Positions 8,910-12,610 of a stretch of 12,610 bases of DNA are shown here, piece by piece. A program made the translations under genes and the position numbers. The notes beneath the pieces are model-generated. The model was given only the letters and a program-made list of their open reading frames with translations. It did no database searches and was not told where the DNA came from. The stretch spans positions 1 through 12,610 of the forward strand of contig JAEYWU010000064.1 in the NCBI GenBank assembly GCA_023428785.1, written 5' to 3'. The stretch is from Pseudomonadota bacterium. GTDB lineage: Bacteria > Pseudomonadota > Alphaproteobacteria > Caulobacterales > Caulobacteraceae. Position 1 is the stretch's first letter, and each line of letters opens with the position of its first letter.

Positions 8910-9893
8910 CTACCCCAACGGCGGCAGCAGCCGGTCCGGCGGCCGGTGCCCGTTTTCCAGCGTCTTGATGTTGAGGATCACCCGCTCGCCCATGTCGGCG
9001 CGGCTTTCCTGGGTGGCCGAGCCCAGATGCGGCATCAGCACCACCTCGGGCCGGTTCACCAGTCCCGAATGCACGCGCGGTTCGTGCTCATAGACGTCCA
9101 GCCCGGCCCCGCCGAGCGCGCGGCGATCCAGCGCCTGAACCAGCGCCTCCTCGTCCACGATCTCGCCCCGCGCCGTATTGATCAGCACCGCGTCCGGCTT
9201 CATCAGCGCCAGCCGCTCCGATGACATGAGATGCCGGGTCTGATCCGTCGCCGGACAGTTCAGCGACAGCACGTCCACACGCGGCAGCATGGCCTCAAGG
9301 CTGTCCCAGTACGTCGCGCCCAGCTCCTCCTCGATCCCCGGATTGAGGCGATTGCGGTTATGATAGTGGACCTGCATCCCGAAGGCCTTGGCGCGTCTGG
9401 CCAGCGCCTGGCCGATCCGGCCCATGCCGACGATACCCAGCCGCGAGCCCCAGACCCGGCGCCCGCACATGAAGGTCGGGGTCCAGCCCTCGAACCGGCC
9501 CTCGGCCATCATGGCCGCGCCCTCGATCAGCCGCCTGCGCACCGCCAGCGTCAGGGCCATGGCCATATCGGCCGTGTCCTCGGCCAGCACGCCGGGCGTG
9601 TTCGAAACGATGATCTTCTTGGCCGCCGCCGCCGCGATATCGATATGCTCGACCCCCGCCCCGAAGTTGGCGATCAGCCTCAGCTGCGGCCCCGCCGCCT
9701 CGATGATCTCAGCGTCGATCTGGTCCGTGATGGTCGGCACCAGCACATCGGCGCGCGCGACGGCGGATTTCAGCTCGTCTTTACCCATCGGGCGATCAAC
9801 GAGGTTAAGTTCCGCGTCGAACAGCTCGCGCATCCGTGTTTCCACGATGTCGGGCAGGCGGCGGGTAAGGATGACCTTGAGGCGTGCAGACAT
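8910..9893 (-). CDS. D-2-hydroxyacid dehydrogenase, glyoxylate/hydroxypyruvate reductase type
   Basis: This cytoplasmic NAD(P)H-dependent enzyme probably reduces glyoxylate or hydroxypyruvate. The 327-residue product has the split substrate domain (about 1-100 and 290-327) around a Rossmann domain. NFGAGVEHID (77-86) is the family block. The dinucleotide loop is GMGRIG (156-161). Catalytic residues are Arg242 (NTARGE), Glu271 (DVYEHEP) and His289 (MPHLGSA). After the second strand comes HNRNR (178-182) rather than an Asp, which suggests NADPH is preferred; this is inference. The C-terminal NGHRPPDRLL is typical of GRHPR-like bacterial members. The ATG at 9893-9891 is followed by a normal N-terminus (LKVILTRRLP). 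That ATG shares the palindrome CATG with the divergent lipoprotein start, so its promoter must lie inside that gene. Exact substrate is not determinable from sequence. Confidence 0.93.
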   Translation of the reverse strand: MSARLKVILTRRLPDIVETRMRELFDAELNLVDRPMGKDELKSAVARADVLVPTITDQIDAEIIEAAGPQLRLIANFGAGVEHIDIAAAAAKKIIVSNTPGVLAEDTADMAMALTLAVRRRLIEGAAMMAEGRFEGWTPTFMCGRRVWGSRLGIVGMGRIGQALARRAKAFGMQVHYHNRNRLNPGIEEELGATYWDSLEAMLPRVDVLSLNCPATDQTRHLMSSERLALMKPDAVLINTARGEIVDEEALVQALDRRALGGAGLDVYEHEPRVHSGLVNRPEVVLMPHLGSATQESRADMGERVILNIKTLENGHRPPDRLLPPLG

Positions 9894-10464
9894 GGCGAGC
9901 CCCTATCTCACGGCGCGCGCGGGCGTGAAAGCCGCCTTGGGCTGCGCCTTGCTTCTCCTCACCGCTTGCGGCGGCGCGACCGAGGAGGAAACCGCCGATA
10001 CGCCCTCGGGCTATCCGGTGCCGCGCTGGATTTCCGTGCGGGGCGCCCCGGCCTCCATGCGGGCCGGGCCGGGTCTCGACTATCCGGTGCTGTGGCAGTT
10101 CGACCGATCGGGCGCCCCGCTTCAGGTGGTCACCGAGACCGAGGAGTGGCGCAAGGTCTGCGGGCCGGACGGCTCCATCGCCTGGATCCACCGCAGCCTG
10201 ACCTCGGGCCGCCGCCGCGCGCTCAGCACCCAGGCCGCCGCCATGCGCTCATCGCCCCATGAAGACGCCGGCGTCCGGGCCCAGCTCGAGGCGGGCGCCC
10301 TGCTCAGTCTGGACGGCTGCGAGGACGGCTGGTGCGAGGTGCGTTCAGGCGAGCTTCGGGGCTGGGCGCCCGAGGCGGCCTTGTTCGGCGCGGCCACCCG
10401 GCCCATCTGCGATCCGCGCGCCGATGCGACCCGCGGAAATCTCGCCATACAAGGCGGCGGTTGA
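9892..10464 (+). CDS. SH3-like domain lipoprotein (two bacterial SH3 repeats)
   Basis: Predicted to be a cell-envelope lipoprotein of unknown function. With the chosen start it has 190 residues. Residues 9-25 form a signal peptide (Arg9, Lys13, then ALGCALLLL), and LTAC puts the lipidated Cys at 26. A first SH3-like domain (about 46-105) has the alphaproteobacterial SH3_4-type pattern: SMRAGPGLDYPVLW, then EWRKVCGPDGSIAWIHRSLTSGRR. A second, more divergent copy (about 110-170) reads AAAMRSSPHEDAGVRAQL and EVRSGELRGWAPEA. The ATG at 9892 has GAGG (9879-9882) 9 nt upstream. Alternatives are ATG 9871 (adds TLRRAD, deeper overlap) and GTG 9925 (no ribosome binding site). The promoter must lie within the opposing dehydrogenase gene. 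A role in binding peptidoglycan or proteins is family-based inference. Confidence 0.82.
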   Translation: MASPYLTARAGVKAALGCALLLLTACGGATEEETADTPSGYPVPRWISVRGAPASMRAGPGLDYPVLWQFDRSGAPLQVVTETEEWRKVCGPDGSIAWIHRSLTSGRRRALSTQAAAMRSSPHEDAGVRAQLEAGALLSLDGCEDGWCEVRSGELRGWAPEAALFGAATRPICDPRADATRGNLAIQGGG

Positions 10465-10536
10465 GGCGGCGCCCCGCGTCGTGTAACCCGTCGCGCGAAA
10501 CGGCCGGCGACCAGAGACCAGCCGGCGGGAGACCCG
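10465..10536 (+). promoter_or_regulatory. fabA leader: candidate promoter and hairpin
   Basis: The 72 bp before fabA hold a ribosome binding site, CGGGAG (10526-10531), 5 nt before the ATG. GCCGGC at 10503-10508 and again at 10521-10526 can pair around a 12-nt loop, placing the stem edge on the ribosome binding site. TTGAGG (10461-10466, over the lipoprotein stop) with TGTAAC (10482-10487) is a possible promoter, but the 15-nt spacer is short. Regulation is inference. Confidence 0.35.
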
Positions 10537-11064
10537 ATGAGCCTTTATCCCAACGCCTTCGACTATGACGCGCTCCTGGCCTCGGGCCGGGGCGAGCTGT
10601 TTGGCCCGGGCAACGCCCAGCTTCCGGCCCCGCCGATGCTGATGTTCGACCGGATCACCACCATCACCGCCGATGGCGGCGCGCACGGCAAGGGCTATGT
10701 CGAAGCGGAGCTGGATATCAATCCGGACCTCTGGTTCTTCCAGTGCCACTTCATCGGCGATCCGGTCATGCCGGGCTGCCTGGGCCTCGACGCCATGTGG
10801 CAGCTGGTCGGCTTCTACCTCGGCTGGATCGGGGGGCCCGGCAAGGGCCGCGCGCTCGGCGTCGGTGAGGTCAAATTCACCGGCCAGGTCACGCCCGACA
10901 TCAAGAAGGTGGTCTACAAGATCGACCTGAAGCGTGTGATCAACCGCAAGCTCGTGATGGGCATCGCCGACGGCGTGCTCGAGGCCGACGGCGAGGTCAT
11001 CTACACCTGCAATGACATGCGCGTCGGCCTGTTCGGCGGCGCCCAGACCCAGGGAGCCGAATAA
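10537..11064 (+). CDS. fabA: FabA, 3-hydroxydecanoyl-ACP dehydratase/isomerase
   Basis: FabA dehydrates 3-hydroxydecanoyl-ACP and isomerises trans-2- to cis-3-decenoyl-ACP, the branch point for unsaturated fatty acids in type II synthesis. The 175-residue product (E. coli 172) is a single hot-dog fold. Catalytic His71 lies in CHFIGDPVMPGCLGLDAMWQ and Asp85 follows, matching His70 and Asp84 of E. coli. The motif Met-Pro-Gly-Cys and the tail MRVGLF support FabA rather than FabZ. The ATG at 10537 has CGGGAG 5 nt upstream. The TAA stop overlaps the fabB start as TAATG, so the two are translationally coupled. In many alphaproteobacteria an irr regulator gene sits just before fabA; here the neighbour is the SH3 lipoprotein. 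Confidence 0.97.
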   Translation: MSLYPNAFDYDALLASGRGELFGPGNAQLPAPPMLMFDRITTITADGGAHGKGYVEAELDINPDLWFFQCHFIGDPVMPGCLGLDAMWQLVGFYLGWIGGPGKGRALGVGEVKFTGQVTPDIKKVVYKIDLKRVINRKLVMGIADGVLEADGEVIYTCNDMRVGLFGGAQTQGAE

Positions 11065-12299
11065 TGCGTCGCGTCGTCGTCACGGGCCTCGGAATCGTTT
11101 CCTCCATCGGCACCGGCCAGGACGAGGTCACCGCCTCGCTGCGCGACGCCCGTTCGGGCGTGAAGTCGGCCCCGGATCACATCGCCCACGGCTTCCGGTC
11201 CCAGGTCTGGGCCCCGCCGTCGATGGGACACACCGCCGAGGACTGGGCCGACAAGGTCGACCGCAGAGCCGCCCGCTTCCTCGCCAACGGCACCGCCTGG
11301 GGGCATATCGCCTTTGAAGAGGCGCTGAAGGATTCCGGCATGTCGCCGGACGAGATCAAGGACGAGCGGATTGGCCTGATCGTCGGCGAGGGCGGGCCGT
11401 CGACCCAGGTCATTCTTCAGGCCGCCGCCACCACCGTCGAAAAGGGCTCGCCCAAGCGTATCGGGCCGTTCGCGGTGCCGAAAGCCATGGCCTCGGGCCC
11501 GTCGGCGGTTCTGGCCACCTGGTTCGAGCTCAAGGGGATCAACTATTCGATCTCCTCGGCCTGTGCGACCTCGGCCCACTGCATCGGCGCCGCCGCCGAA
11601 CAGATCCAGTGGGGCAAGCAGGACGTCGTCTTCGCCGGCGGCTGCGAGGACATCGACTGGTCGATGTCCAACATGTTCGACGCCATGGGCGCCATGTCGT
11701 CCAACTTCAACGAGACGCCTTCGGTCGCCTCGCGCGCCTATGATGTGAACCGCGACGGCTTCGTCATCGCGGGCGGCGCCGGCATCGTGGTGCTGGAAGA
11801 ATACGAGCGCGCCAAGGCGCGCGGCGCGACCATCTACGCCGAGATCGTGGGCTATGCGGCCAACTCGGACGGCTTCGACATGGTCGCCCCGTCCGGCGAA
11901 GGCGCCGAGCGCGCCATGAAGATGGCCATCAGCCAGGCCGGCGGCCGCCGGATCGACTATCTGAACCCGCACGGCACCTCGACGCCGGTCGGCGACAGCA
12001 AGGAAATGGCCGCCGTTCGCCGCACCTTCGGCGACGACATGCCCCTGATCTCCTCGACCAAGTCGCTGACGGGCCACTCCCTGGGCGCCGCCGGGGCCCA
12101 GGAAGCAATCTATTCGCTACTGATGCTCAAGAACGGCTTCGCCTCGGAGAGCGCCCACATCGAGACGCTCGATCCCGAGTTCGAGGGCATGCCGATCCTG
12201 CGCCAGCGCCACGACGGCGAACTGACCACCGTCATGTCCAACTCCTTCGGCTTTGGCGGAACCAACGGCACCCTGATCCTTTCGAAGGACGGGCTGTAG
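11064..12299 (+). CDS. fabB: FabB, beta-ketoacyl-ACP synthase I
   Basis: FabB condenses malonyl-ACP with acyl-ACP and is needed to elongate the cis-3-decenoyl-ACP made by FabA. The 411-residue product (E. coli 406) has the thiolase fold with nucleophile Cys167 in SSACATSAHCIG, His303 in NPHGTSTPVGD, Lys333 in SSTKSLTGH and His338. The C-terminal glycine-rich block NSFGFGGTNGT is present. The N-terminus MRRVVVTGLGIVSSIG is standard. ATG 11064 has AGGGAG (11051-11056) 7 nt upstream inside fabA. Its pairing with fabA argues for FabB rather than FabF. A further gene begins 8 bp after the stop, so fabA-fabB continues as an operon to the right. Confidence 0.97.
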   Translation: MRRVVVTGLGIVSSIGTGQDEVTASLRDARSGVKSAPDHIAHGFRSQVWAPPSMGHTAEDWADKVDRRAARFLANGTAWGHIAFEEALKDSGMSPDEIKDERIGLIVGEGGPSTQVILQAAATTVEKGSPKRIGPFAVPKAMASGPSAVLATWFELKGINYSISSACATSAHCIGAAAEQIQWGKQDVVFAGGCEDIDWSMSNMFDAMGAMSSNFNETPSVASRAYDVNRDGFVIAGGAGIVVLEEYERAKARGATIYAEIVGYAANSDGFDMVAPSGEGAERAMKMAISQAGGRRIDYLNPHGTSTPVGDSKEMAAVRRTFGDDMPLISSTKSLTGHSLGAAGAQEAIYSLLMLKNGFASESAHIETLDPEFEGMPILRQRHDGELTTVMSNSFGFGGTNGTLILSKDGL

Positions 12300-12307
12300 G
12301 AGCGTCT

Positions 12308-12610
12308 GTGTTCGGCCGTAAGCATGACGAGCGTAGAGTCGAGGTCCGCAAACCCGCGAACCGTCGCGCGATCTTGATGGCCGGCGGGATCGAGATCGAG
12401 TGCCGGATCGCCGATGAATCGAAGGGCGGTCTGAGGCTCAAGCTCGACCGCCGTCTCGACGGCAAAGGCCGCGTGCTGATCGTCGATCTGAGTGACGCCA
12501 CGGCGGTCGAGTTCGACATCGCCTGGATCAGGGGCCAGGAGGCCGGCGGCCGCCTTGTCGGCGCATCCGCCAGCCTGCGCGGCCTGGTGCCCCAGAGGCT
12601 GGCGGGGGGC
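12308..12610 (+). CDS. PilZ-like domain protein (3' end outside window)
   Basis: An open frame starts at GTG 12308 and runs 101 codons to the window edge without a stop. AGGAG (12298-12302), overlapping the fabB TAG, lies 5 nt before the GTG and fixes this start; a nearby ATG at 12324 is out of frame. The product begins FGRKHDERRVEVRKPAN. It contains RxxxR (Arg10-Arg14, RVEVR) and DxSxxG (Asp36-Gly41, DESKGG) 22 residues apart, the two c-di-GMP-binding motifs of PilZ domains, followed by alternating hydrophobic residues that fit a beta barrel (RVLIVDLS, EFDIAWIRG, RLVGAS). Some positions are weaker than a textbook PilZ, so c-di-GMP binding is inference. The 8 bp gap to fabB implies co-transcription with fabAB. 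The frame uses the same GC-rich codons as its neighbours. Confidence 0.72.
   Translation, partial: MFGRKHDERRVEVRKPANRRAILMAGGIEIECRIADESKGGLRLKLDRRLDGKGRVLIVDLSDATAVEFDIAWIRGQEAGGRLVGASASLRGLVPQRLAGG

Noticed and set aside
9388..9891. Upstream extension of the lipoprotein frame through the dehydrogenase gene
   Set aside because: The frame is open only as a shadow of the dehydrogenase; the lipoprotein signal peptide begins near 9892.

Overview
The window is high-GC DNA, dense with protein genes and typical of a free-living alphaproteobacterium. A Caulobacteraceae member, possibly Brevundimonas, is my best guess. Reasons: recF-gyrB in order; HslV with the extended N-terminus ending in a Gly-Thr-Thr processing site, as in alphaproteobacteria; the fabA-fabB pair; intergenic repeats with GTCATCCC ends; and GANTC (CcrM-type) sites grouped at the gyrB start. 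The genus is inferred from gene content and composition, not from a database comparison.

Left part (1-5341). The 3' end of recF is followed by complete gyrB, both on the + strand, as in the widespread dnaA/dnaN/recF/gyrB replication cluster. gyrB converges on the hslV-hslU operon (- strand), which encodes the two-part HslUV (ClpYQ) protease. The roughly 116 bp between gyrB and hslU hold one dispersed inverted-repeat element that can fold as a hairpin.

Middle part (5342-9893). A small BLUF blue-light receptor gene with a TTG start diverges from hslV across only 56 bp. It is followed by a MoeB/ThiF-type adenylyltransferase gene. That gene converges on a Tat-exported S9 prolyl-oligopeptidase-like gene so tightly that the two TAG stops share the palindrome CTAG. 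About 300 bp of non-coding DNA upstream of the peptidase carry a candidate promoter, a second copy of the dispersed repeat and several small hairpins. Next is a D-2-hydroxyacid dehydrogenase gene of the glyoxylate/hydroxypyruvate reductase type (- strand).

Right part (9892-12610). A lipoprotein with two bacterial SH3-like domains probably starts inside the same CATG that starts the divergent dehydrogenase. Then come fabA and fabB, overlapping by one base (TAATG), which form the unsaturated fatty acid branch of type II synthesis. Only 8 bp after fabB, with its ribosome binding site over the fabB stop, a further gene begins at GTG and runs off the window. It shows the two c-di-GMP-binding motifs of PilZ domains and is probably co-transcribed with fabAB.

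Most of the window is housekeeping. I see no phage, insertion sequence, CRISPR, tRNA or rRNA, and no clear new multi-gene system. The points most worth a second look are the PilZ-like gene attached to fabAB, the orphan BLUF gene next to hslVU, the repeated 12-mer with GANTC sites at the gyrB start, the nested start and stop codons, and the repeat family.
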